From Streptomyces rubiginosohelvolus (lineage in GTDB: Bacteria > Actinomycetota > Actinomycetes > Streptomycetales > Streptomycetaceae), in the NCBI RefSeq assembly GCF_014649875.1, contig NZ_BMTW01000001.1:868001-932000 (forward strand): a stretch of 64,000 nt of DNA. Reading direction: 5' to 3'. The position numbers and the translations under genes were made by a program. Below, one piece after another: positions 27,730 to 37,777 of this stretch (position 1 is the stretch's first letter; each line of letters starts with the position of its first letter). The notes under the pieces are model-generated. The model was not told where the DNA came from, made no database searches, and worked only from the letters and a program-made list of their open reading frames with translations.

Positions 27730-30648
27730 TCAGTCGTCCGACGGGGCGGAGGACGATGCCGTCTTCTTGGCGGCGGTCTTCGTGGCGGCGGTCTTCGTGG
27801 CGGCGGTCTTCGTGGCGGCGGTCTTCGTGGCCGTCGCCTTCTTGGCCGTCGTCGTCTTCTTCGCCGCGGTCTTCTTGGCGGCCGTGGTCTTGGTGGCCGT
27901 CGTCTTCTTCGCTGCCGTCTTCTTGGCCGTCGCCTTCTTCGCGGGGGCCTTCTTGGCCGTCTTCTTCTTGGCCGGCCCCTTGGCGCGCTTCTCGGCGAGC
28001 AGCTCGTAGCCGCGCTCCGGCGTGATCTCCTCGACGCTGTCGCCGGTCCGCAGGGTGGCGTTGGTCTCGCCGTCGGTGACGTACGCGCCGAAGCGGCCGT
28101 CCTTGACCACGACCGGCGCACCGCTCACCGGGTCGGTGCCCAGCTCCTTCAGCGGTGGCTTGGCGGCGGCCCGGCCGCGCTGCTTGGGCTGGGCGTAGAT
28201 CGCGAGGGCCTCTTCGAGCGTGATGTCGAAGAGCTGGTCCTCGGAGGTCAGCGACCGGGAGTCGGTGCCCTTCTTCAGATACGGGCCGTACCGGCCGTTC
28301 TGCGCGGTGATCTCGACGCCCTCGGCGTCCTCGCCGACGACGCGCGGCAGCGACATCAGCTTGAGGGCGTCGGCGAGGGTGACCGTGTCCAGGGACATGG
28401 TCTTGAAGAGGGAGGCGGTCCGCGGCTTCACCGCGTTCTTGCCGGTCTTCGGCGTCCCCTCGGGCAGCACCTCGGTGACGTACGGGCCGTAGCGCCCGTC
28501 CTTGGCGATGATCTGGTTGCCGGTCACCGGGTCGGCGCCCAGCTCGAAGTCACCACTGGGCTTGGCCAGCAGCTCCTCGGCCAGCTCGACGGTCAGCTCG
28601 TCGGGGGCCAGGTCGTCGGGCACGTCGGCGCGCTGGTGGCCCTCGGCGTCCTTCTCGCCCCGCTCGATGTACGGGCCGTAGCGGCCGACGCGGAGCTTGA
28701 TGTCGTTGCCGACGGGGAAGGAGGAGATCTCCCGGGCGTCGATCGCGCCGAGGTCGGTGACCAGTTCCTTCAGACCGCCGAGGTGGTCGCCGTCGCCGTT
28801 GCCGGCGTCGGAGGCCGCACCGGCGCCGGAGGCGTCGTCACCGGACTGCGCGCCGAAGTAGAAGCGCTTCAGCCACGGCACGGACTTGGCCTCGCCCCGC
28901 GCGATGCGGTCGAGGTCGTCCTCCATCCGGGCGGTGAAGTCGTAGTCGACGAGTCGGCCGAAGTGCTTCTCCAGCAGGTTGACCACGGCGAAGGACAGGA
29001 AGGACGGGACGAGCGCGGTGCCCTTCTTGAAGACGTAACCGCGATCCAGGATCGTCCCGATGATCGAGGCGTACGTGGAGGGGCGGCCGATCTCGCGCTC
29101 CTCCAGTTCCTTGACCAGCGAGGCCTCGGTGTAGCGGGCCGGGGGCTTGGTGGCGTGCCCGTCGACCGTGATCTCGTCGGCGGTCAGCGCGTCGCCCTCG
29201 GCGACCTGCGGCAGCCGGCGCTCGCGGTCGTCCAGCTCGGCGTTCGGGTCGTCGGCGCCCTCGACGTACGCCTTCATGAAGCCGTGGAAGGTGATCGTCT
29301 TGCCGGACGCGGAGAACTCGGCGTCCCGGCCGTCGCTCGCCCGGCCGCCGATCTTGACGGTGACCGAGTTACCGGTCGCGTCCTTCATCTGGGAGGCGAC
29401 GGTCCGCTTCCAGATCAGCTCGTAGAGCCGGAACTGGTCGCCGGTGAGCCCGGTCTCGGCGGGGGTGCGGAAGCGGTCGCCGGAGGGGCGGATCGCCTCG
29501 TGCGCCTCCTGCGCGTTCTTGACCTTGCCCGCGTACGTACGCGGCTTCTCGGGGAGGTAGTTCGCCCCGTACAACTGCGTGACCTGGGCCCGGGCCGCGG
29601 ACACCGCGGTGTCCGAGAGGGTCGTGGAGTCCGTACGCATATAGGTGATGAAGCCGTTCTCGTACAGCTTCTGCGCCACCTGCATGGTCGCCTTCGCGCC
29701 GAAGCCCAGCTTGCGGCTCGCCTCCTGCTGGAGGGTCGTGGTCCGGAAGGGGGCGTACGGGGAGCGGCGGTACGGCTTCGACTCGACGGACCGGACCGTG
29801 AAGGAGGAGTCGGCGAGCGCGGCGGCGAGCGCGCGGGCGTTCGTCTCGTCCAGGTGCAGGGTCTGGGCGGAGCCGGCCTTGAGCTGCCCGTCGGGGCCGA
29901 AGTCGCGGCCCTGGGCGATGCGGCGGCCGTCGACCGCGCTGAGGCGGGCGGTGAGGTTCGAGGGGTCGGAGGCGTCACCGGTGCGGCCGGTGGCGAACTT
30001 TCCGGTGAGGTCCCAGTACTCGGCGGAGCGGAAGGCGATGCGCTCGCGCTCCCGCTCGACGACGAGGCGGGTGGCCACGGACTGGACGCGGCCCGCCGAG
30101 AGCTTCGGCATGACCTTCTTCCACAGGACCGGCGAGACCTCGTAGCCGTAGAGGCGGTCGAGGATGCGGCGGGTCTCCTGGGCGTCGACCATGCGCTGGT
30201 TGAGCTCGCGGGGGTTGGCGACGGCGGCCCGGATCGCGTCCTTGGTGATCTCGTGGAAGACCATCCGGTGGACCGGGACCTTGGGCCGCAGGACTTCCTG
30301 GAGGTGCCACGCGATGGCTTCGCCCTCGCGGTCCTCATCGGTGGCGAGGAAGAGTTCGTCGGACTCGGCCAGCAGCTGCTTGAGCTTCCTGACCTGGGCC
30401 TTCTTGTCCGCGTTGACGACGTAGATGGGCTGGAAGTCGTGCTCGACGTCCACGCCGAGGCGGCGCACCTCGCCGGTGTACTCGTCCGGGACCTCGGCCG
30501 CGCCGTTCGGGAGGTCGCGGATGTGCCCGACGCTCGCCTCGACGACGTATCCGGGGCCGAGATAGCCCTTGATCGTCTTCGCCTTGGCAGGCGACTCGAC
30601 GATGACGAGTCGGCGGCCGCCCTGTGCGGTCTCGCTGGTCGGGGACAA
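27730..30648 (-). CDS. topA: DNA topoisomerase I
   Basis: A 972-residue type IA topoisomerase that removes negative supercoils. The Toprim domain has RRLVIVESPAKAKTIKGYLG with the catalytic Glu and DEDREGEAIAWHL (metal Asp-x-Asp). The active-site tyrosine is in NGFITYMRTDSTTLS. The C-terminal part has repeated topo_C modules (GRYGPYIERGEK, GRYGPYVTEVL, GRYGPYLKKGTD, GRFGAYVTDGE). Zinc fingers are absent; instead the last 70 residues are Lys-Ala-Thr repeats typical of actinobacterial TopA, which increase processivity. The start is taken as TTG 30648 (LSPTSETAQGG), with GGAGAG upstream; in-frame ATGs at 30684 and 30741 add residues without homology. The gene is essential in related bacteria. 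Confidence 0.96.
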   Translation of the reverse strand: MSPTSETAQGGRRLVIVESPAKAKTIKGYLGPGYVVEASVGHIRDLPNGAAEVPDEYTGEVRRLGVDVEHDFQPIYVVNADKKAQVRKLKQLLAESDELFLATDEDREGEAIAWHLQEVLRPKVPVHRMVFHEITKDAIRAAVANPRELNQRMVDAQETRRILDRLYGYEVSPVLWKKVMPKLSAGRVQSVATRLVVERERERIAFRSAEYWDLTGKFATGRTGDASDPSNLTARLSAVDGRRIAQGRDFGPDGQLKAGSAQTLHLDETNARALAAALADSSFTVRSVESKPYRRSPYAPFRTTTLQQEASRKLGFGAKATMQVAQKLYENGFITYMRTDSTTLSDTAVSAARAQVTQLYGANYLPEKPRTYAGKVKNAQEAHEAIRPSGDRFRTPAETGLTGDQFRLYELIWKRTVASQMKDATGNSVTVKIGGRASDGRDAEFSASGKTITFHGFMKAYVEGADDPNAELDDRERRLPQVAEGDALTADEITVDGHATKPPARYTEASLVKELEEREIGRPSTYASIIGTILDRGYVFKKGTALVPSFLSFAVVNLLEKHFGRLVDYDFTARMEDDLDRIARGEAKSVPWLKRFYFGAQSGDDASGAGAASDAGNGDGDHLGGLKELVTDLGAIDAREISSFPVGNDIKLRVGRYGPYIERGEKDAEGHQRADVPDDLAPDELTVELAEELLAKPSGDFELGADPVTGNQIIAKDGRYGPYVTEVLPEGTPKTGKNAVKPRTASLFKTMSLDTVTLADALKLMSLPRVVGEDAEGVEITAQNGRYGPYLKKGTDSRSLTSEDQLFDITLEEALAIYAQPKQRGRAAAKPPLKELGTDPVSGAPVVVKDGRFGAYVTDGETNATLRTGDSVEEITPERGYELLAEKRAKGPAKKKTAKKAPAKKATAKKTAAKKTTATKTTAAKKTAAKKTTTAKKATATKTAATKTAATKTAATKTAAKKTASSSAPSDD
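27761..27835 (-). repeat. Five tandem 15-bp units encoding the Lys-Thr-Ala tail of TopA
   Basis: Units start at 27761, 27776, 27791, 27806 and 27821. The middle three are identical (GTCTTCGTGGCGGCG) and the outer two differ at one and two positions. Each encodes the pentapeptide A-A-T-K-T on the minus strand. The perfect copies suggest recent slippage expansion, so tail length probably varies between strains. Confidence 0.9.
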
Positions 30649-30929
30649 CTTCGCTCTTCTCTCCGGTCGACACTCGGTGGGCATCCGGGCGGCGTCATGA
30701 CGCTGCCCGCGGTGCTGTCGCTGCGGAGTGTGACGGTACAACCCGCCCCCGTGTCAAACGGCAAAAGCCCGCAACGGCCACTCGAACGGTAACCCGACTT
30801 CCGCCATTCCTGCCGCCCGGACCGCCGGGTCCGCGCCACGCGGGGCCTCGGCCTGCGGCTTTTCGGAGACGGTCGCGGCGTCCGCCCGAAGACCGGTCGA
30901 CCCGGGCGCCGCCCGGCCGGGGGCGGGGA

Positions 30930-31127
30930 TCAGACGTGCGTGAAGACCCACACACCGAGGCCGAGGAAAACTACGCCGAAGAGCGTCGTGAGTGCGGTGG
31001 AGGCGACAGGGCTCACACCGTGCGCCACCGGCGCGCGGTGCAGGGCTCGCGCCCCTGTCCAGATCAGGAGGGCGGCGCCGAACAGTGCCAGGGCCGAACC
31101 GGCGAAGACTGCGGTGGCGCTCTCCAT
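30930..31127 (-). CDS. Small two-helix membrane protein
   Basis: A 65-residue hypothetical protein with two predicted membrane helices (about residues 5-26 and 42-62) and a short Arg/His-containing loop between them. It starts at the ATG of 31127 and ends FTHV. Codon use has the strong G/C third-position bias of real genes here. It lies in the 1-kb gap between topA and the methyltransferase gene, with no partner. I recognise no family. Confidence 0.6.
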   Translation of the reverse strand: MESATAVFAGSALALFGAALLIWTGARALHRAPVAHGVSPVASTALTTLFGVVFLGLGVWVFTHV

Positions 31128-31619
31128 GTCGTACCCCTAGACCGTCGTGTGACCCGTCGCACGACTCGTCGGGGAGCCGCCCGGGGCGGGCCGGCCCGGC
31201 CCGTCGGAGCCGGACCTCGGCGGCCCGGCACGGGGAGGCTGTCACCCCGGGGCATCGCCCACACGAACCCCGGGTGAACAGCACTCCCCCGCCGACGGGC
31301 GGAACTCCTTCGGCGGTACGGGCCGGGGTGGGGCAGGGGCCCGGAGCACCCGTGACCGGAATCCGCGGGCCGGGCGCGCCGCGGGCGGGACGTGGGCACG
31401 AACGCGCTGGTTAATAAGGACAGCGCGCCCGGGACGACGATCGCGACCGGCCGGTACCGGAAGGCCCCGGGACCGGGAGGCCGCGGATACCGGAAGGCGC
31501 CCGGGCCGCGCTCGGGGCGGCGGCCGTCCGGGCGGCCGGGCACCCGGCATCGAGGTGTCCGGGCAGAAAGCACCTGGGTGTCCGGTCCGACCAACACCCG
31601 GCCCCCCGGCGCGTCCGGC
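31128..31619. other. Non-coding GC-rich gap with short repeats
   Basis: No credible gene on either strand. A motif TACCGGAAGGC followed by CCCGGG occurs twice near 31455 and 31490, and several CCGGG-rich inverted repeats (for example around 31555-31590, GGTGTCCGGGCAGA...GGTGTCCGG) could act as the terminator of the methyltransferase transcript. Confidence 0.5.
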
Positions 31620-33155
31620 TCACTCCCCCCGCGCCACGACCCCGGACGTCGGCTCCAGGAAGCCCTCCTCGACCAGCAGCCGGATCGCCTGCGGTGTCCG
31701 GTCGCGCAGGAGCACCGGGTCCTCCGCCATCAACTGCGCGATCGCGTCCAGGATCCGCCCGGCGGGCAGCGACCCGTCGCACACACCGGCGAACCCGGCG
31801 GCCACCGCATCGACCTTGGTCGCCCGCATCATGCCCCGGTGCTGACGCAGCACCACATGCTCGGGGTCCTCCGCGCCCGGCAGGCCGACCTGCTCCTGCA
31901 CGACCTCGGCGGCGAGGGAGAAGTGCCCGGCGAGCAGCGCCGCGTCGTCCTGGTCGCGGAGGTAGTCCTGGCGGGCGAAGTGCTCCTCCACCGCCCGGCC
32001 CAGCGGCTGCTGCACCGCGTGCGGCCACTCCTCGACGACGATCGACGCGTTCCCGGCCGCCGCGGCGGAGGACTTGCGCAGGGTGATCCAGCCGAAGCCG
32101 ACGGACGTGGTGCCCCGGGCCTCGAACTCGTCGAGCCACGCCTCGTACCGCTCGTCGTACTCGGCGGGGTCGCTGCGGTGGTCACCGCTGTCCCGCAGCC
32201 ACAGCTCGGCGTATTGCGTGACGTCCTGGACCTCACGCTGGACGATCCAGGCGTCGCAGCCGTACGGCACCCAGGAGCGCAGCCGGTCCTGCCACTCCTC
32301 GCCCTCCACGTGCTGCCAGTTGGCGAGGAACTGGGCGTAGCCCCCTTCGTTCAGATGGTCGCCCGCCTGCTGCACCAGCGTGCGGCACAGGTCGTCGCCG
32401 CCCATGCCGCCGTCCCGGTAGGTGAGGCGGGCGCCGGGCGAGATGACGAAGGGCGGGTTGGAGACGATCAGGTCGAACGTGTCGGAGCCCACCGGCTCGA
32501 AGAGGGACCCCTCGCGCAGGTCGGCGGGGGCTGCGCCGGACAGGGCGAGGGTGAGCCGGGTGAACTCCAGGGCACGGGGGTTGAGGTCCGTGGCGGTGAC
32601 CCGGGTCGCGTGCTGGGCGGCGTGCAGCGCCTGGATGCCGGAGCCCGTACCGAGGTCGAGCGCCGAGGCGACCGGCGTCCGCACGGTGATCCCGGCGAGG
32701 GTGGTGGAGGCTCCGCCGACGCCGAGGACGACGCCCTCCTCGCGCGAGCCGATCCCGCCCGCGCCGCCGACCGCGCATCCGAGGTCGGACACGATGAACC
32801 AGTCCTCGCTGTCCGGCCCCCCGTACGGCCGTACGTCGACGCACGCGCGGACCTCCCCGTCCGCACCGCCCTCGCGGGTCACCCAGCCGTCCGCGACGCA
32901 CTCGTCCAGCGGAAGGGCGGCACGGGCCCGCTCCTCGGCGACGGGGCGCTGCAGAAGGAACAGCCGCACCAGCGTGTCGAGCGGAGTGTCGCCCCGGGTG
33001 GCCCGCAGGGCGGGGACGGTCTCGCTGCGCGCGAGGGCGGCGTAGGCGGGCGCGCCGAGGCGTTCGAGGAGCCCGTCCGCGGTGAAGTCCGCGGCGAGCA
33101 GGGCCTCACGGAGGGCGGCGGCGTGGTCGGGTGCGGGAAGGCTGCTCTTACTCAC
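31620..33155 (-). CDS. SAM-dependent methyltransferase (HemK/RlmG-like, SNPPF motif)
   Basis: A 511-residue cytosolic class I methyltransferase. Motif I (SAM-binding) is SALDLGTGSGIQALHAAQHA near residue 180. An acidic ATDLNPRALEF follows, and the catalytic motif IV is FDLIVSNPPFVISP, typical of enzymes methylating planar nitrogens (adenine, guanine N2 or glutamine amide). The N-terminal 130 residues resemble the extra domain of DUF7059/RlmG-like proteins, and a C-terminal helical domain of about 150 residues follows. The start was placed at GTG 33155 (SKSSLPAPDH) because homology-like sequence begins there; GGGAGG directly abuts it, so a slightly different start is possible. rRNA or protein target is not determined. 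Confidence 0.82.
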   Translation of the reverse strand: MSKSSLPAPDHAAALREALLAADFTADGLLERLGAPAYAALARSETVPALRATRGDTPLDTLVRLFLLQRPVAEERARAALPLDECVADGWVTREGGADGEVRACVDVRPYGGPDSEDWFIVSDLGCAVGGAGGIGSREEGVVLGVGGASTTLAGITVRTPVASALDLGTGSGIQALHAAQHATRVTATDLNPRALEFTRLTLALSGAAPADLREGSLFEPVGSDTFDLIVSNPPFVISPGARLTYRDGGMGGDDLCRTLVQQAGDHLNEGGYAQFLANWQHVEGEEWQDRLRSWVPYGCDAWIVQREVQDVTQYAELWLRDSGDHRSDPAEYDERYEAWLDEFEARGTTSVGFGWITLRKSSAAAAGNASIVVEEWPHAVQQPLGRAVEEHFARQDYLRDQDDAALLAGHFSLAAEVVQEQVGLPGAEDPEHVVLRQHRGMMRATKVDAVAAGFAGVCDGSLPAGRILDAIAQLMAEDPVLLRDRTPQAIRLLVEEGFLEPTSGVVARGE

Positions 33156-33185
33156 CCTCCCATTGTGTCCGGTCGCACCGACAAC

Positions 33186-33226
33186 GGCAGCGGCCCGGAC
33201 ACCCACCGGGTGTCCGGGCCGCTGCC
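33186..33226 (-). terminator. 19-bp perfect hairpin terminator
   Basis: GGCAGCGGCCCGGACACCC (33186-33204), loop ACC, GGGTGTCCGGGCCGCTGCC (33208-33226). It starts 14 bases after the lipoprotein stop and separates that gene from the methyltransferase. Confidence 0.88.
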
Positions 33227-33239
33227 GGAAGGACAGCGC

Positions 33240-33917
33240 TCAGGACTTCTTCTCCGAGGACTCCTTCTCGGCGGAGCCCTTGTCCTCCGACTCCTTCTTG
33301 TCGGGGGCCGAGCTCTCCGAGGACGCGTCGGCGTCGGCGTCGGCCGCCCCGGAACCGGAGGGACCGGTCGAAGCGGTCTGCTTCTGGCAGCCCTCCTGCT
33401 TCGACATCGCGACACCGACCTCGCCGGACTGGAGCTTCTTCAGCGCCTGGTCACCACCGGTGCTGATCTTGTTGAGCTCGTCGGCGATGGTCTTCAGCCC
33501 GTCGGCGAACTTGCTCTGCTCCTTGGTGTCGAGTGCGTCGACCTGGGTCTTGAGGTCGGCGTATGCCTTGGAGGAGGCGTTGAGCTCCTTCACCGCAGCC
33601 TTCTGCGTGGCCTCGCCGCCGTCGACGGGCGGCGGGCCGGCCGAGTCCACAGCCGTGCCCAGCGCCTTGTACGCCTCGGACATCTCCTGGAAGGCGACCG
33701 AGTCGGCCTTCTGGACGTCGGCGGGCTTGTTGTTGTCGCCGGTCTTCTCGAGGATCGAGGCGTTGGCGTTGTTGATCTTCTGGAGTTGCGGCTGAACCTG
33801 GTCGCAGACCTTCTTGGCCCAGTCGTTGACCTTGTTGTCGCTGTCGTCGCTGCAGCCCGACAGCGTCAGTACGAGTACCGCACCGCCGGACAGTGCGGCT
33901 GCAAGCTTCTTGTTCAC
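33240..33917 (-). CDS. Small secreted lipoprotein, helical, unknown function
   Basis: A 225-residue exported lipoprotein. The GTG at 33917 starts VNKKLAAALSGGAVLVLTLSGCSDDSD, a signal peptide with lipobox TLSGC. The mature part (about 25-175) is alpha-helical and rich in Lys/Ala/Asp with two cysteines (VCDQ and EGCQK) that could form a disulfide. The last 50 residues are Ser/Glu/Lys/Asp-rich disorder. I recognise no enzymatic motif. It follows hppA at some distance and has its own strong terminator. Confidence 0.85.
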   Translation of the reverse strand: MNKKLAAALSGGAVLVLTLSGCSDDSDNKVNDWAKKVCDQVQPQLQKINNANASILEKTGDNNKPADVQKADSVAFQEMSEAYKALGTAVDSAGPPPVDGGEATQKAAVKELNASSKAYADLKTQVDALDTKEQSKFADGLKTIADELNKISTGGDQALKKLQSGEVGVAMSKQEGCQKQTASTGPSGSGAADADADASSESSAPDKKESEDKGSAEKESSEKKS

Positions 33918-34297
33918 CGGATCGGTCCCTTCCAAGGCTCTCGGCCCGGAACTTACACGGCGAGGGGACGACAGCCGGGTGCCGGTCATCCTTTATGCAC
34001 CCTTTTGAAGCCATTTGCACCAAGGGAAATGAGGGAGATGCCACTCATGGAGAGAACCGTACGCATGAGCGGTAACTCATCCGAATGACGGATTCCGCCT
34101 GAGCGGTGTCCGGCGGGAAGGATTCCGCACGCCGGAAGGGACGGACGGGAGCAGCCCCGAAGGGACGCAGGCGGCAGCGAGAAAGAGGCGGACGGGCGGC
34201 CCGTCAGCACGAGCCATCCATCCACCTCTTGATCACACGTCACCTCACCTCTCCACGAGGCGGACGCGGACCCTCCCCGACCCCTTTCGCGTACGGG
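33918..34297. other. Intergenic region between hppA and the lipoprotein gene
   Basis: About 380 bases with no convincing gene. The segment 33990-34130 is less GC-rich (runs such as TTTATGCACC and AACTCATCCGAATGAC) and is the likely promoter region of the lipoprotein gene. I could not pick a confident -35/-10 pair. Confidence 0.45.
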
Positions 34298-36727
34298 TCA
34301 CGGAGCCGCGGCCGGATCCGGCGCGGGAACCGAGGGACCGCCGTCCCCCGAGACGTCGTCGTCGCCCACGGCGATGCCCCGCCGCTTGGAGACGTACACC
34401 GCGGCGACGATGATCCCGATGGCGACGACGGCCACCAGCGCCCGCACCCAGGGGTTCGCGTCCGCGCCGTAACTGAACTGCACGATCGCCGGGGCGATGA
34501 GCAGGGCGACCAGGTTCATCACCTTGAGGAGCGGGTTGATCGCCGGGCCCGCCGTGTCCTTGAACGGGTCGCCGACCGTGTCGCCGATCACGGTCGCGGC
34601 ATGGGCCTCGCTGCCCTTGCCGCCGTGATGGCCGTCCTCGACGAGCTTCTTGGCGTTGTCCCAGGCCCCGCCGGAGTTGGCGAGGAACACCGCCATCAGC
34701 GTTCCGGTGCCGATCGCGCCGGCGAGGTACGAGCCGAGCGCGCCGACGCCGAGGGTGAAGCCGACCGCGATCGGCGCCAGCACCGCGAGGAGCCCGGGCG
34801 TGGCCAGTTCCCGCAGGGCGTCGCGGGTGCAGATGTCGACGACGCGTCCGTACTCCGGCTTCTCCGTGTAGTCCATGATCCCGGGGCGCTCGCGGAACTG
34901 CCGCCTGACCTCGTAGACCACGGATCCGGCGGACCGGGACACCGCGTTGATGGCGAGCCCGGAGAACAGGAAGACGACCGCCGCGCCCAGGATCAGGCCG
35001 ACGAGGTTGTTGGGCTGCGAGATGTCCAGGCTCAGCCCGAGCTCGCCCACCCCGGCCCCGACGTCGTCGACCGCCGTGGCGATGGCGTCGCGGTAGGACC
35101 CGAAGAGCGCGGCCGCCGCCAGGACGGCGGTGGCGATGGCGATGCCCTTGGTGATGGCCTTGGTCGTGTTGCCGACCGCGTCCAGGTCGGTGAGCACCTG
35201 GGCGCCGGCCCCCGTGACGTCCCCGGACATCTCGGCGATGCCCTGGGCGTTGTCGGACACCGGACCGAACGTGTCCATGGCGACGATGACGCCGACGGTG
35301 GTGAGGAGCCCCGTCCCGGCGAGCGCGACCGCGAAGAGCGCCAGCATGATCGACGTACCGCCCAGCAGGAACGCCCCGTAGACGCCGAGGCCGATCAGCA
35401 GCGCGGTGTAGACGGCCGACTCCAGGCCGATGGAGATGCCCGCGAGCACCACGGTGGCCGGGCCGGTGAGCGAGGACTTCCCGATGTCCCGGACGGGGCG
35501 GCGGTTGGTCTCGGTGAAGTAGCCGGTGAGCTGCTGGATGAGCGCGGCCAGGACGATGCCGATGGCGACCGCGACCAGGGCGAAGATCCGCGGGTCGCCG
35601 CCGTGCGTGGCGATCGCCTCGTCGCCGACTCCGTCCAGCTCGGCGTACGAGGACGGCAGATAGGTGAAGGCCGCCACGGCCACGAGGCCGAGCGAGATCA
35701 CCGCGGAGATGAAGAAGCCGCGGTTGATCGCGGTCATCCCGCTGCGGTCGGCCCGGCGCGGGGCGACCGCGAAGATCCCGATCATCGCGGTGACGACACC
35801 GATCGCCGGGACCATCAGGGGGAACGCGAGACCGGAGTCGCCGAACGCCGCCGTGCCGAGGATGAGCGCGGCGACGAGCGTCACGGCGTACGACTCGAAG
35901 AGGTCGGCGGCCATGCCCGCGCAGTCACCGACGTTGTCGCCCACGTTGTCGGCGATGGTGGCGGCGTTACGCGGATCGTCCTCCGGGATGCCTTGCTCCA
36001 CCTTGCCCACCAGGTCGGCCCCCACGTCGGCGGCCTTGGTGAAGATCCCGCCACCGACCCTCATGAACATGGCGATGAGCGCCGCACCGAGGCCGAACCC
36101 CTCCAGCACCTTGGGCGCGTCGGCGGCGTAGACGAGCACCACACAGGAAGCCCCGAGCAGACCGAGCCCCACCGTGATCATTCCGACCACACCACCGGTA
36201 CGGAAAGCGATCTTCATCGCTTTGTGCGAGACGGAGGTGAGATCCTTTTCCGGTTCGCCTTCCGCCGGAGTCGCCTCCCGCGCGGCTGCCGCCACCCGCA
36301 CATTGCTCCGTACGGCGAGCCGCATGCCGATGTATCCGGTCGCCGCCGAGAAAAGCGCACCCACCAGGAAGAAGAGGGAACGCCCCGCGCGCTGCGACCA
36401 GTTGTCGGCCGGCAACAGGAACAACAGGAAGAACACGACGACGGAGAAGACACCGACGGTGCGCAGCTGTCGCGCCAGATAGGCGTTCGCACCCTCCTGG
36501 ACCGCCGCGGCGATCTCCTTCATCCGTTCGGTGCCCTCGCCGGCCGCCAGGACCTGGCGTACGAGCAGCTGGGCGACGATCAGCGCGGCGACGGCGACGA
36601 CCGCCACGACGATGACGATCAGCCGGTTGCCGTCGGTGAGTGCCGCCGCCGCGAGGGAAGCGGGCCGGTCGGAAAGTGCGGATTCTTGCGTCAGTACTGC
36701 CATTGGGGTGGTGAAGAACTCCGCCAT
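34298..36727 (-). CDS. hppA: Membrane-bound proton-translocating pyrophosphatase
   Basis: An 809-residue, roughly 16-helix pump that couples pyrophosphate hydrolysis to proton (or sodium) export. It carries the invariant cytoplasmic motifs [22 protein letters not shown] and [24 protein letters not shown], and a C-terminal [14 protein letters not shown]...[15 protein letters not shown] segment holding further Mg-PPi ligands. The start is the ATG at 36727 (MAEFFTT), with a perfect GGAGG six bases upstream; the open frame extends to 36829 without homology. It is monocistronic. The family splits into K-dependent and K-independent types by one residue near [10 protein letters not shown]; the sequence here has Lys in that helix (TTKAI), pointing to the K-independent, proton-pumping type. 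Confidence 0.97.
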   Translation of the reverse strand: MAEFFTTPMAVLTQESALSDRPASLAAAALTDGNRLIVIVVAVVAVAALIVAQLLVRQVLAAGEGTERMKEIAAAVQEGANAYLARQLRTVGVFSVVVFFLLFLLPADNWSQRAGRSLFFLVGALFSAATGYIGMRLAVRSNVRVAAAAREATPAEGEPEKDLTSVSHKAMKIAFRTGGVVGMITVGLGLLGASCVVLVYAADAPKVLEGFGLGAALIAMFMRVGGGIFTKAADVGADLVGKVEQGIPEDDPRNAATIADNVGDNVGDCAGMAADLFESYAVTLVAALILGTAAFGDSGLAFPLMVPAIGVVTAMIGIFAVAPRRADRSGMTAINRGFFISAVISLGLVAVAAFTYLPSSYAELDGVGDEAIATHGGDPRIFALVAVAIGIVLAALIQQLTGYFTETNRRPVRDIGKSSLTGPATVVLAGISIGLESAVYTALLIGLGVYGAFLLGGTSIMLALFAVALAGTGLLTTVGVIVAMDTFGPVSDNAQGIAEMSGDVTGAGAQVLTDLDAVGNTTKAITKGIAIATAVLAAAALFGSYRDAIATAVDDVGAGVGELGLSLDISQPNNLVGLILGAAVVFLFSGLAINAVSRSAGSVVYEVRRQFRERPGIMDYTEKPEYGRVVDICTRDALRELATPGLLAVLAPIAVGFTLGVGALGSYLAGAIGTGTLMAVFLANSGGAWDNAKKLVEDGHHGGKGSEAHAATVIGDTVGDPFKDTAGPAINPLLKVMNLVALLIAPAIVQFSYGADANPWVRALVAVVAIGIIVAAVYVSKRRGIAVGDDDVSGDGGPSVPAPDPAAAP

Positions 36728-36941
36728 ACGTCCTCCTTGACGCTCAGCGCTCAAGTCGTGGACGGATTGTAGGGAGCGGAACCTGATCAAAACAGTGGGT
36801 GGGAAGAGAATTGATCGCTCTCCCCCCAACGCCGAAAGATCAGCGGAGCGATTCTGCTCGAATGCAGTAATGAGGCAGACGCATTACCCGGAAACCCTCG
36901 GCGAGCCCTCGATGAGTCCTCGCCAAGCCCTCGATGAAAAA

Positions 36942-36962
36942 AGGCCCTGCTCAGCAGGGCCT
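36942..36962 (-). terminator. Intrinsic terminator after the anti-sigma factor gene
   Basis: AGGCCCTGC (36942-36950), loop TCA, GCAGGGCCT (36954-36962), flanked by A runs on the 5' side and GGAAAAA on the 3' side, giving a T tract in both directions. It is bidirectional in form but serves the anti-sigma/bldG transcript on the minus strand. Two copies of CCCTCGATGA precede it (36906-36937). Confidence 0.9.
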
Positions 36963-37143
36963 GGAAAAACGAAACATCACGTCACCCGGACGGCTGGAGA
37001 CCCACGGAGCTGAGCCCCCGGAACACGGGCAGGGGGCACGGATGCCGGTACGGCCACAGGCACAGGCGCAGGCACGAGCGCGGGCCTCACGGCCGGACCG
37101 CGGGCTTCAGGGCGCACCGCAGCTCCAACCCCGGGCCGCAGCT

Positions 37144-37578
37144 TCAGGACGGAACCGCGGCGTCGGCCGTCGGCCAGCTCATGCGGATCACTCCGCCACC
37201 CGCACCGGAACGGACCTCCACGTCGTCGACGAGTCCGCTGATGACCGCGAGGCCCATCTCGTCCTCGCCCTCACCGTCGGCCTCGGAGGCGTCAGGGGCC
37301 CCGGAGTCCACCGAATCGGCGCCGGGATCGGGAACGCTGTCCCCGACCTCGATGGAGAACGCCTTCTCCTCCTCGGTCAGCGCGACGCTGACCGGCGCGG
37401 TGATGCCGTGACTGCGGTGCAGCCCGACCGCGCGGCTGCACGCCTCGCCGACGGCGAGCCTGACCTCGTCGAGCACCGCCTCGTCCACGCCGGCCCGGCG
37501 CGCCACGGCGGCCGCCACCAGGCGGGCCGTCCTGACATGTTCAGGCTGGGCGCTGAAGCGGAGTTCAACGGTGGCCAT
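37144..37578 (-). CDS. Anti-sigma factor with HATPase fold, partner of BldG
   Basis: A 144-residue SpoIIAB/RsbW-like GHKL ATPase. MATVELRFSAQPEHVRTARLVAAAVARRAG is followed by an N-box-like VRLAVGEACSRAVGLHRSHG and a C-terminal G1-like DEMGLAVISGLVDDVEV. The middle carries an acidic Asp/Ser/Glu insert (about 100-125). Such proteins bind a sigma factor and phosphorylate the anti-anti-sigma protein. It lies 200 bases downstream of bldG in the same direction, the arrangement described for S. coelicolor SCO3548-bldG, where the two proteins act antagonistically. The start is ATG 37578; the frame extends upstream to 37638 without homology. The sigma factor target is not encoded here. Confidence 0.9.
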   Translation of the reverse strand: MATVELRFSAQPEHVRTARLVAAAVARRAGVDEAVLDEVRLAVGEACSRAVGLHRSHGITAPVSVALTEEEKAFSIEVGDSVPDPGADSVDSGAPDASEADGEGEDEMGLAVISGLVDDVEVRSGAGGGVIRMSWPTADAAVPS

Positions 37579-37777
37579 GCCATCCCCCTCGAACGTTCGG
37601 GCGTACGCCTCAGGGGCCCCGGGCGTGTCGCCCGGCACCCCTGCTCTCCTCCTCCGGAAGCCGACAAAGCCGACAGCCGACCCGAAGGTCGACCGCCTGC
37701 CCGTCGCGGCCCATGCGCTGCCGCTGCCGGCCTGTTCACTGCCTGCCGACCGGCCCGGAGGCCGGTCCGCTCCGACC

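Noticed and set aside
27761..27835. CRISPR-like short repeats
   Set aside because: 15-bp direct repeats without spacers, in frame with topA and coding for its Lys-Thr-Ala tail.
27703..30792. 1029-codon open frame on the + strand
   Set aside because: Antisense to topA; artefact of high G+C third positions.
31392..34088. 898-codon open frame on the + strand
   Set aside because: Antisense to the methyltransferase and lipoprotein genes; both of those have clear motifs or a signal peptide.
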